This document shows, piece after piece, positions 37,067-47,525 of a stretch of DNA of 64,000 nucleotides. Every line of letters begins with the position of its first letter. The first letter of the stretch is position 1. The position numbers were made by a program, and so were the translations under genes. The stretch is from Parasponia andersonii (Eukaryota; Streptophyta; Magnoliopsida; Rosales; Cannabaceae): contig JXTB01000039.1 of assembly GCA_002914805.1 (NCBI GenBank), positions 334,696 to 398,695 on the forward strand, in the 5' to 3' direction. Below the pieces are notes generated by a model that searched no databases, was not told the origin of the DNA, and saw nothing but the letters and a program-made list of their open reading frames with translations.

Positions 37067-37234
37067 GAGAAATGCTAAATCTGCTTTCTTTTTTGATCTC
37101 TTCTTTACTCTTTAGTCTCATTATTTATTATATGGACTCCACTATACTTTATAAAGAAATTATAATATGAGATATTTTAGTATAGTCCACATATCAAATG
37201 TTGCACAAAATTTGAGAGTGAAAAAGAAAGTGGT
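37067..37234. mobile_element. MITE, left and central part (right tip displaced to 42374-42384)
   Basis: It starts gagaaatgctaaatctgctt, the same terminal motif as the MITE at 28760. The inverted partner is at its other end: the complement of gagagtgaaaaagaaagtgg gives ccactttctttttcactctc, facing ctgctttcttttttgatctc on the left. Internal arms atatggactccactatac and gtatagtccacatat also pair. The partner arm is cut at 37234 by a solo LTR and resumes after it as tactaatactc at 42374-42384. Confidence 0.65.
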
Positions 37235-38716
37235 TGTCACGACCGGAAATCCAAAACCGCGACTTTTAGTAATTTTAGGTGAAAATATAATTAAATATTA
37301 ATTTTACGAAATTCAGAAGAACTCACATACTACAGAATTTCATTTTGATCATTAAATCATTATAAATTCCATAACCATTAAAACTCTTATTAGTTTTAAT
37401 TACTTAAGAAAAATATTTATTTTAGTTTAAGAAAATTTCTAACTATCTCATTTAGAAACTTATTGAGAAATCATAAATTTTGGTAAATTGAGTTTAATTG
37501 AAAATTTTAGTTCAATGTCTAAAATAGGTTACATAAAATCACTCGTAGTTTCAAGATTTCAAATTATTAAAACCATTCTCATAAACCCACTTTGTAAATT
37601 TACCAATCTTAGCTAAATAATTGAATAAAAAAAGAAAGTTAACAGAATATAGACACCCACCAAAAAATAAGAGTAGAAATGCAAGTACAAGCTATATAGT
37701 TTGTTTGACTACCAGGATGACTACCTTAAATAGACTAATACCTGAAAGTAGAAAAAGTATGGGGTGAGCAGTTACATATTTAGTAGAAATTCAATTATCT
37801 TTTAAATGGATACAATTTTATCAAACCTACATGGCTAATACTTTTTCCAAAATCTATTTATAAACCAAGTTTATAAAATAATTGATATTTAGAATAATCA
37901 CATATTCAAAACTAAAACCAAAAACACATAATTGTATATATCATATATCGACCAATAAATATAAGTGAGCTCTCATATTGAGCTCTCGTATTCCCATCAC
38001 TGCCGTGTAATACCCCTTACCAAAGGTATTCAACATCCTGACACTACCCAGAAGTGTATCAGCTAAAAATATGTGCAGGGTTCTAGGTTTTTCACCTATT
38101 GCTGAAGCAACTCACCAGTGATCTAAACTACAGTGATATAAAAATAGTGCTCAAGTGTGTGATCCCATGGTATATACAACATGTAATAGTTCATAATAAC
38201 CATGCATCCAAGAATTAAACAAATCATGCTTTAAAATCCCTCTTAGTATTATTCTAAGATTTACTCTAATATGGGTAGCACACTGATGTATTACCCTATA
38301 ATCACAATTTAAAAATATCTATAAAAATCCACACAGTCTGATCCCAGTATAATCCAATGCGTTTTCATGATTTATCAAACTATCGCATAAACTACGAGTT
38401 TTTATAAATCAATTATAATGTAATTATAAATCAAAATAAGTATAAAACTAGGCAATTGAACCTTTATCTCGAGATAGTAGTTATACCAAGCTAACGATGC
38501 TCGAAAAATCTCTTATTGGTCATTTTAGTGCTCGAACGGTCGTTTCAAGATTCCGATAAGATCATTTTAAAAAGTGCTTTTCCAACGGAGCCTCAGATTG
38601 AGAAACGGAGGTCACCACTGAATTCTGAACATCCAAAACTGATTTATTAGACATATAATTCGTCAAATTTGGATTCTAGGAGGAAACCTGACCTGTAGCA
38701 CGCAAAACGGAACTAT

Positions 38717-40690
38717 TCATGACCCTCGAAATTCGTGCCACATCAAAACATATTGAAATTATACATTAAAACTCGTTTCTTGGCCTTACTAGATCCAAAT
38801 TTGAAGTCAGAATTCAATATCAAGATCTCGAGCCTTAAATGTGCTTTAAATCCGAGAATTACAAAATATTTCTTTATGGAATTAATTTGAAAAATGCCCA
38901 CTTTTTAAAAGTATTTAGAAAAATATTATCTTTTCTAAATATTTACAAAAATACCACTTTTCTAAAAATATCATGTTCACAAATTATTTAAAAAAATATC
39001 ATTTTCAAAAATATTTGAAAGAATATCAACTTTGATGATTATTTATAAAGATGTCATTTTTGCATAAATATTTTAGAAAATAACACTTTTCTAAGCTTAG
39101 TGTCACGACTCTAGCCTCAAACTAGATAATCGTGCGGTACTTAGTACAGTCTGTCGCACTAAGTTAGCCTACTAACACTTAAGAAAGAAACTTAGAGTAA
39201 GTTTTGAGATAAAGTGGTAAAGGATAAGAGAGTTTGAATGAATAAAAGCTTTGTATTATACTTAGAATACTTATAACTCTCACAATTGGGACTTGTGTGT
39301 AAATGAACCCAAGAGATCTTTTATATAGGCAAAGCCTAAACTAACCAAGAGTTATGATCGTGCCATCTAGAATATTCCAAAATAAATTAGTAATATCTAC
39401 AAAGATATTTACATAGAGAAATCTAGAACAATATGACCTAGATCCTTTTAGGAGGTTTACTCTCCATCTTGGCTCTTCCAAGTCATTCTAGGAACTTCTA
39501 AGACCGTCTCAACTCATCTAGCACTATCCGGCCTTGTCTAAAGCCTTCTAGAACTTAGTAGCACCATCTAGAATCTGCTAGCATGGCCACGACCTCTCTT
39601 GATAATTCTAAAAGCATTTACCACGTTCTAGGAGATTTCTTTATCCTTTTATGTGAGCAGTATATATAGAGGTTCTTATAGCCATGAGCAACAATANTCA
39701 TGACCCTCGAAATTCGTGCCACATCAAAACATATTGAAATTATACATTAAAACTCGTTTCTTGGCCTTACTAAATCCAAATTTGAAGTCAGAATTCAATA
39801 TCAAGATCTCGAGCCTTAAATGGGCTTTAAATCTGAGAATTACAAAATATCTCTTTTTGGAATTAATTTGAAAAATGCCCACTTTTTAAAAGTATTTAGA
39901 AAAATATTATCTTTTCTAAATATTTACAGAAATACCACTTTTCTAAAAATATCATTATCACAAATTATTTAAAAAAAATATCATTTTCAAAAATATCAAC
40001 TTTGATGATTATTTATAAAGATGTCATTTTTGCATAAATATTTTAGAAAATAACACTTTTTCTAAGCTTAGTGTCACGACCCTAGCCTCAAACTAGATAA
40101 TCGTGCAGTACTTAGCACAGTCAGTCGCACTAAGTTAGCCTACCAATACTTAAGAAAGGAACTTAGAGTAAGTTTTAAGATAAAGTGGTAAAGGTTAAGA
40201 GAGTTTGAATGAATAAAAGCTTTGTATTATTCTTAGAATACTTATAACTCTCACAATTGGGACTTGTGTGTAAATGAACCCAAGAGATCTTTTATATAGG
40301 CAAAGCCTAAACTAACCAAGGGTTATGATCGTGCCAAATGGCATGATCTTACAAAGAGTCTAGAATATTCCAAAATAAATTAGTAATATCTACAAAGATA
40401 TTTACATAGAGAAATCTAGAACAAGTATGACCTAGATCCTTCTAGGAGGTTTACTCATCATCTTGTCTCTTCCAAATCATTCTAGTAACTTCTAAGACCG
40501 TCCCAACTCATCTAGCACTAGCCGGTCTTGTCTAAAACCTTCTAGAACTTAATAGCACCATCTAGAATCTGCTAGCATGGCCACAATCTCTCTTGATAAT
40601 TCTAGAAGCATTTACCACGTTCTAGGACATTTCTTTATCCTTTTGTGTGAGCAGTATATATAGAGGATCTTATAGCCATGAGCAACAACA
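38717..40690. repeat. Direct tandem duplication (38717-39696 / 39698-40690) joined by one N
   Basis: Both units begin tcatgaccctcgaaattcgt and end gccatgagcaacaa(t/c)a. Differences include point changes and an extra segment of about two dozen bases around atggcatgatcttacaaaga in the second copy. The junction is the single N at 39697. Confidence 0.9.
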
Positions 40691-41039
40691 TTTGGATTTT
40701 AGAGAGCCAAATGAGCAAGGCGTAATATTAGTCAAAGGGCCAATTTGAATAGTAACAGACTTGAGGAAATTTAATTTTTTATGATAATTTTTCAAAAAAA
40801 TTGAAAAATCCTAGAATTTGAAATTGTTATGAAAAGTACCAGATTTAATTATAAAAATACCACTTTTAAAAGTATTTAGAAAAATATAAATTTTTATTAA
40901 TTGATGAGATACTTAAGGTATCTAGTTAAGCTACCTAAGGTAACTTGAATAGTTACTTCAAGTAATTGGATTGGTTACTCTAAGTAACCTAACTGGTTAC
41001 CTCGAGCACCATTGAAAAATACCAAATTTAAAGAAAAAT

Positions 41040-42260
41040 GTATTTTTCTAAATATTTTTTAAGAAAAATAACACTTTTAAAAAGTGATATTTTTCTAAAT
41101 AAATCTAGGATTTTTTTTAAAAAAAATCAGCCCATCTGGGATTTTTCAATTTTTGGTACTTTGGGCCTAGAATTTGATAAGAAACCCAACAAACTTCAGT
41201 CTAATACTATTTAATTTTCAAAAATATGACTTTTTGCCCCGAATTAGAAATATATCATGTTCTTCAATTTAATTTCTCAAATCGAACATCATTTCAACAC
41301 AACACCACCATATTTATTCATGATTCAGTCTTTTCTTTCACCTTATATAATTTTTATGGCTATAAAAATAACTTCATAAAAATAATTGTATAAACACCAT
41401 AAATTAATTTGTAAAATGACAAAAAAACTTAGAAATCGGCATATCAGAGTTGATTTACTGGAAACCAATAACTGAGGAGGGTTGACGCCAGTCAAGGGAG
41501 GGTTGGGCTTGCCATCTATGGTAATGGTTAGTTTTTAGTTGAAGGTTACGAAGAAGAAGAAGAAGAAAGAAGAAAAGAAAAAGAAAGAGGGAAAGAGAGA
41601 TTGTCGAGTGTGGGAGAGAAAGAAAAAAAGAGTGTATTTAAAANGTATTTTTCTAAATATTTTTTAAGAAAAATAACACTTTTAAAAAATGATATTTTTC
41701 TAAATAAATCTAGGATTTTTTTTAAAAAAAATCAGGCCATATGGGATTTTTCAATTTTTGGTACTTTGGGCCTAAAATTTGATAAGAAACCCAACAAACT
41801 TCAGTCTAACACTATTTAATTTTGCAAAAATATGACTTTTTGTCCCGAATTAGAAAAATATCATGTTCTTCAATTTAATTTCTCAAATCGAACATCATTT
41901 CAACACAACACCACTATATTTATTCATGATTCAGTCTTTTCTTTCACCTTATATAATTTTTATAGCTATAAAAATAACTTCATAAAAATAATTGTATAAA
42001 CACCATAAATTAATTTGTAAAATGGCAAAAAAACTTAGAAATCGGCATATCAGAGTTGATTTACTGGAAACCAATAACTGAGGAGGGTTGACGCCAGTCA
42101 AGGGAGGGTTGGGCTTACCATCTATGGTAGTGGTTCGTTTTTAGTTGAAGGTTACGAAGAAGAAGAAGAAGAAGAAGAAGGAAGAAGAAAAGAAAAAGAA
42201 AGAGGGAAAGAGAGATTGTCGAGTGTGGGAGAGAAAGAAAAAACGAGAGTGTATTTAAAA
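41040..42260. repeat. Direct tandem duplication (41040-41643 / 41645-42260) joined by one N
   Basis: Both units begin gtatttttctaaatattttt and end agtgtatttaaaa. The second copy has a longer (GAA)n run (about 42157-42180). The junction is the single N at 41644. Confidence 0.9.
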
Positions 42261-42384
42261 ACAAAAGTGAGTCTCACCATTTATATAAAATATTATACTT
42301 TATTTTAATTTTTTGATTTGTTTAAAATAAAAATGATTAGAATACCCTTACAAATTTAGGTTTTTATAGTGGTACTAATACTCC

Positions 42385-43831
42385 TTTTTGTGCATATATA
42401 TATATTTTTTAATAACATCATAGATTTGATAAGAAGTGAAAGCATCAAATGAAACTTCATGTGTAAGTACCATAAACAAATAAATATATAAATTTAAATA
42501 TTTTTATATGTATCTATAAAGCACATATGTTATATCTATTGGGTTAGGATTCCATTTAGAATTACTTATAGATGTTGCTTTTCACTTTTAAAAATGGTTA
42601 GAAAAAAAATAGGAAGGAGAGACTTTTGATAAGTCCCTAGTTTGGTCAGCATTATGCAGAATTCAAGAATCAAGAGAAGAAATACTTTTCAAAGCTAATT
42701 CTACTTTTATAATACAAATTATCATTTTACGGTATCCACAATCTATAGTTTATCAAATACTTAAATATTATTTTTAAACAACACAATGGTTTGTAAATTA
42801 AATTTACCAAATGTCAAAATATTTTTTCTCACAACTGTTTTTTCTACAACATAACACAACAATACTAAATTGGCCCTAGGTTTTGTTAGACAAATTTAGT
42901 CATCCTTATATTAATTGAAGATAGTAAGAGATAATTATAAATTTTTTAAGATATTTATATTTCAAATCATATAAAATAACTAGGTATCCTACAATGGTTT
43001 AGTCACTCAAACATTATAACTAATTGATTAATTATTATACGAATATTTATTTAGAGTTTACATGATTCACCAATTAATACGTCGTACTCTTTTAGTCGTG
43101 GGCAGTTTACTATACCTCATCATATGTTTTCTCCGATCCAGCTAGAAATTCATTCATTAACCAAATAAGTTCATTATGAAAACAAATCTAATACGAGAAT
43201 CAAATAATAACAAATTTATATAACAATAAAGATGCAATATTTAATAAATCATTGTGTTATACAGTGATCAGGAAGAAAACACATAACCCTAACAAAGTGT
43301 ACAACTAGAGCTAGATGAGAGATTTGTTTTTTGCTATTTTAAAAAATCTATAGCCAACTAGAGGTTGGCTCTTCCAATTGATATTATAAAGAATCTCTTT
43401 TAAGAATTGTTCAACAAAAGATAAAATCTTCTAAATTTGGACCTTCTAAATTTGGACTTTCAAGATTCTAAATCTAAAAGATAACCAAACAAAACAAAAT
43501 AACAATTAATAATTATAAAATTCCATAAATATCTAAAATTTGGTGGACAAAACATCTACATCATCTAGAACTGTAATAACAAATGTGCTTTCACACATAG
43601 GAAAAACATTACTCGAGTAGAAAAAGAAAAAAGAAAAAAAAATACTAGCGGGTTGAAATCTAGATATAGGTATCAGTTAGAGAGAGGATGACAAAGCAGC
43701 TGGGATTCGGGGGAAAAGAAAATATCTCCCTATACCATATCCTTTGCCATCATATTATTATTATTAATTGTTATATTAAGTACTCTTTAACAGAGTTAAA
43801 CGCAAAAAAAAAAAAAAAAAAAACTCTGAAC
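42385..43831. other. AT-rich intergenic sequence
   Basis: No gene is seen. Contains an (AT)n run near 42394-42404 and a 20-bp poly(A) near 43804-43823. Confidence 0.5.
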
Positions 43832-44237
43832 ATATACTTTCTGAAATTTAAACCATAAATTTCGGGTTCTACAAAATTATACCTAAATTATACCTTCAAG
43901 TTTCAAATTTTCAAAAATCATGCCCTATACTTCAGTTTTGAATGATTTATACGATTGAAAGTCGATATCATGTCTCATATCTTGTTACTAAACAACAAAA
44001 TAAACAAAAAATTTAATTAAACCAAAACAAAATAAGATAAAACTAAAAAATAAAAATAAACTCTAGAGAAAGACGTTTATGAAATAAATGCAAATTTTTA
44101 AAAAGTTTTCATGTTTGGAAAAAAAATAAGCAACATCAATTCAGTTTGTGTAGATATGATTTTCTAGAAGTTTGAAACTTAGAGATATAATTTTTTAGGA
44201 TTAAAAACTTAGAGTTTAAATTGCAGAAAATTTATAT
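43832..44237. mobile_element. Probable MITE with imperfect long inverted repeats
   Basis: The left part ttctgaaatttaaaccataa ... caaaattatacc ... caagtttcaaattttc faces the complement of the right part, ttctgcaatttaaactctaa ... aaaaattatatc ... taagtttcaaacttct. That is about 85 bp of imperfect inverted similarity around a non-coding core. Target duplications were not resolved, so ends are approximate. Confidence 0.55.
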
Positions 44238-46434
44238 ATATTTTAAGATTTTTTTTTACCATCATTTTTTCTGGAGTCGTATAAGTTGCCCCCTTGACCT
44301 TATTCGATGATTTTTTTTTTCGTATCTCTTTAAGAGAAATTATTAACTTCTTATAAACAGTTGGGCTTGATTTCTGCAAAATGTATGCACGCAACTCTTT
44401 TGAGCATAGTCTCGATGTTATGAGCCCTCTCTTAGTACAAATTTAGTTGTGTATTTTCCAGCATTTACAATTGATATCAATTTCTATATTTACATATAGA
44501 AATAAAATAAGAAAGTAAGAGAAACAGATATCTTCGGAAAAATTAATAAGAAAATGTAGTATATTTTAATGAAGTTAATTTATTTCACCTTCATGTCATA
44601 CGAACAAGTCTACACAACCGAAAGGAAGAGCAAGATGAAGCAGTTAACAGACTTCATGCTTCAAGATTTTTGCACCATCATTTTTCATCATCAATATTCT
44701 TTAGCAAAATTTCTAACAATTAATTAGCAAAATGTACATTTCCCTTAATGAGGTTCTTGAGTATATGGCACTGGCCTTTCCAAAGGTTTTGATAGAAAGG
44801 AGCATCACACCTAGGGAAGAAAAGTGGAGAGTAATAAGGAGATGGCTCTTCTTTTGTTGTCTATTTGATATAAGAGGAGAGAATCCGTCTAATTATAGAG
44901 AAAGACTAAAATTGGTTCAAAATGTTGAATTGACATATAACTCTAATCCCTTAATAAATTTCTTGGCCTACCATACAACATGCACCGTACCTCAAAACAT
45001 CCACTAATCCTTCACTCTCTTTCCTTTCACTACTTCCAGTTTCCACCAAATAAATACACTTGAGCTTTTAGTATTATTGCAGCTAAATTAAGATTTTAGT
45101 TCTAAATATATATTTCATGGTTATTAAGCTATTTTATGATATTCAGTTAAGCAATAGTGATATGCAGCTCATGATCATATGACCACATATATGTACATAT
45201 ATACTTTTGCAAAAGCAATTATAAAACATTTCAGGTTCCTTTTGCAATTAATTAACCACAAAATTGAATTGTTCTTTTGGATCTGAAATGAGAAATAATG
45301 ATGAACACCATAATGTATTACGTTTTCTAATTAATAATCAAAAGACGACATTTGTTTCTGTGTTTTCTTTTACTTTTCTTTCCGAACATCACTAAGCAAC
45401 ATAAGCAAGAAGATAACTAAAAACTTCGAGATACTATTAATAAATAAATTTTATGTACATCAACGAAACTCAAATTAGATAACATATGAATATCAGGTAA
45501 AATTAGTTTCATATTTGGGTTCTTGGAGAGAGAGAGAGAGTGTACCATCTCATTTGTGGCCTAACTGTAATATAGATATTGTTTCTCTATATTTATATAT
45601 AAATTATGGCCTTATTAGATGTGTTATTATTTCATTTATCAACAACATGATTTGGAAAAGACCATAGATCTAATTAATTATAATACTGTTCTTGGACAGG
45701 AAATACCAGTTAATTAGTTATGGGGTTGAGGGGAAAAATCTTCTTGCATTGCATTAGGGTTTTCTTCCATTGAAATCGAGAAATTAATAATAACATGATC
45801 ACATTGATCTGCCTCTCTGCTGAGTATGAAACCTATTAGAGAGTACCTTTCTGAATTTACCTTATAATCCCAACTCATCATTAGGACGAAGCATAAGTCA
45901 ACATTCACATGCCCACACACATGCATTTAAGCTATATATATGATGTGTATATACACAGCGAGAAAGAGAATTGGAAAGCTCGTATATAAATATATATACA
46001 TATTTATAAATAATATGCGTGTGTAATCATAATATATATTGAATAGCTTTAATTCCAAAGGACGTCACTGTTTTATTAACCCGGAAGGGAGAAGGCCAAA
46101 CAAACTTTCCGGCCAGCTTATAATATTTAGTGTTATTTACTATATTTTTATATGCACTACTACGTAATCCAACCCAACCGTTATGATTATTCCCGAGCCA
46201 CTATAGTCAACAATATCCTAACAGTTCTTTTTGCACTTTCCCTAAGATATCATGACCCCCTCCTCCTCTCTTTCTCTCTCTCCCGGGCCTTCTTCTTTCC
46301 CCTAAAAAAGCACAAAACACTAATTCGTCTTGCACTCATTAATTTAATTAACCATTAATAATGCATAGGGTATAATAAAAATATAAACTTATATTAATTA
46401 ATTATCACATGATATCTAGCTAACTAGCTAATAA
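44238..46434. other. Intergenic, downstream of the bHLH gene
   Basis: No gene can be supported. A 91-codon + strand frame at 44732-45007 (MYISLNEVLEYMALAFP...) has no recognised domain. A GA microsatellite lies at about 45525-45541. The part nearest 46434 should include the bHLH 3' UTR. Confidence 0.45.
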
Positions 46435-47370
46435 TTACTCACTAATTACCTGATCATGATCAAACCCCATATTACAAAAAGCTTCCCCTAATAAGCTGGT
46501 GCCGCTGCCGCCTCCACCTCCGCTGAAGTTACCAAACCCCGGTGGACCTGTGGTAAGTAAAGAGCCATACTGGCCTTGAGCTCCCCAATTAATGTCTCCG
46601 GAAGAGGCTAGGCATGGCTGAGTTGTCGTACTAGTACAATTATTAGTACTAGTGGAGCTAATTAGTACTAATCCTTGTTGTTGTTGTTGTTGCTGCTGCT
46701 GTTGTGGTGGTGGTTGGCGACGTCGAATATGATCATGATCATGATCATTAGATTGGAGAAGACGGATTTGTCTCTTCAAGAACTTGACGTACCTGATGGC
46801 CTCGTCTAGCATGGAGGCAGTGTCCATCTTGGTGCCGCCAGGGACGAGGCGCTGAAGGATTCGGATCCTCTCGCTTATCCTCTCCCTGCGGTGTCGCGCC
46901 GCCACGCTCTGGGGGTCGTCGCTTATCCGGACGTTCCGGCGCTTCGGCTTCCGGATCGATGCCGGATCGATGTCTACCGGCTGCATCGCCGCGATCTTGT
47001 ACATCATCTCCTTCATGGCTCCTAGCTCCTCCTGATCATCATCATCATCGGCCGGGTCGTCTTGATCTTCTTTATGATCTTCCAGTACTACGTGGTGATT
47101 ATGATGTTCACGAGTGATCATCAAAAGAGTTGATGATGAGGATGATGCTGAGGAAGAAGGTGTTTGATGTTGAAGATTAGGGTAGTTTGGCCAGAGAGAA
47201 GAATGGTCAGTAGTGGGAATTTCGTGATGATGGTGATGATGATGAGGAGTATGGAGTATATTGTGGTGATGTTCCATGGCGGCCGTCTGGAGATCCCAAT
47301 AAGCTGCTGAGGATGAGTTGTTTGTGATCAACTTATTATTATAATAAGCAGTGTGGTTATTGATGTCCAT
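46435..47370 (-). CDS. HECATE-like bHLH transcription factor (subfamily VIIIb)
   Basis: An intronless 311-aa nuclear protein. HECATE proteins control gynoecium, transmitting-tract and meristem development by pairing with other bHLH factors. The core [19 protein letters not shown], then [40 protein letters not shown] and [20 protein letters not shown], is nearly invariant in the HEC/IND group. The bHLH spans about residues 150-206. The basic region has Q154 and A158 where E-box binders have His and Glu, the known atypical feature of this group. Low-complexity tracts are His (43-49), Ser (72-80), Asp (104-112), Gln (223-232) and Gly (284-288). The start is the ATG at 47370 in a gccATGGac context. 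A longer in-frame extension to 47607 merely translates a CT microsatellite and is rejected. Which HEC paralogue it matches is not certain. Confidence 0.93.
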   Translation of the reverse strand: MDINNHTAYYNNKLITNNSSSAAYWDLQTAAMEHHHNILHTPHHHHHHHEIPTTDHSSLWPNYPNLQHQTPSSSASSSSSTLLMITREHHNHHVVLEDHKEDQDDPADDDDDQEELGAMKEMMYKIAAMQPVDIDPASIRKPKRRNVRISDDPQSVAARHRRERISERIRILQRLVPGGTKMDTASMLDEAIRYVKFLKRQIRLLQSNDHDHDHIRRRQPPPQQQQQQQQQQGLVLISSTSTNNCTSTTTQPCLASSGDINWGAQGQYGSLLTTGPPGFGNFSGGGGGSGTSLLGEAFCNMGFDHDQVISE

Positions 47371-47434
47371 GGCATATATTCCTCGGGCTTTGAGCTCTTT
47401 TGTTTTTCTTTGTAAGTACCAGGAAATAAGGAAG

Positions 47435-47471
<37 letters not shown>

Positions 47472-47525
47472 TAATTAAAGGGTTCTTGCTTGTGGTAGTT
47501 ATGTAGGCAGACTTATATATATGTT
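47371..47525 (-). promoter_or_regulatory. HECATE-like core promoter and CT-rich 5' UTR
   Basis: A TATA-type sequence, catatatataag on the minus strand, lies at about 47512-47523, roughly 145 nt before the ATG. Between them the transcript would carry a long (CT)n tract (about 47431-47471), a frequent plant 5' UTR/core-promoter feature. Start-site placement is inferred. Confidence 0.5.

Larger units (their letters stand above)
37235..42368. mobile_element. Solo LTR of a Ty3/gypsy chromovirus-like family
   Basis: Starts tgtcacgaccggaaatcc and ends ttaggtttttata, flanked by a perfect 5-bp duplication GTGGT (37230-37234 and 42369-42373). No internal pol region or second LTR is present. Its body matches the LTRs at 52813-62311 in several blocks (acggtcgtttc, gcctcagattga, cgtgccacatcaaa), so it is a relative of that family. 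Two tandem duplications joined by N (38717-40690 and 41040-42260) inflate it. Without them it would be about 3.55 kb. A different TG-starting, TATA-containing sequence (tgtcacgac-ctagcctcaa, from 39101 and again 40072) appears nested inside; its end was not found. Confidence 0.82.

Noticed and set aside
40072-40690. A 619-bp solo LTR ending at caacaaca
   Set aside because: The apparent end at 40690 is simply where the assembly duplication ends. No target duplication fits.
44732-45007. 91-codon + strand ORF as a gene
   Set aside because: No recognised domain, no splice partners, and length expected by chance.
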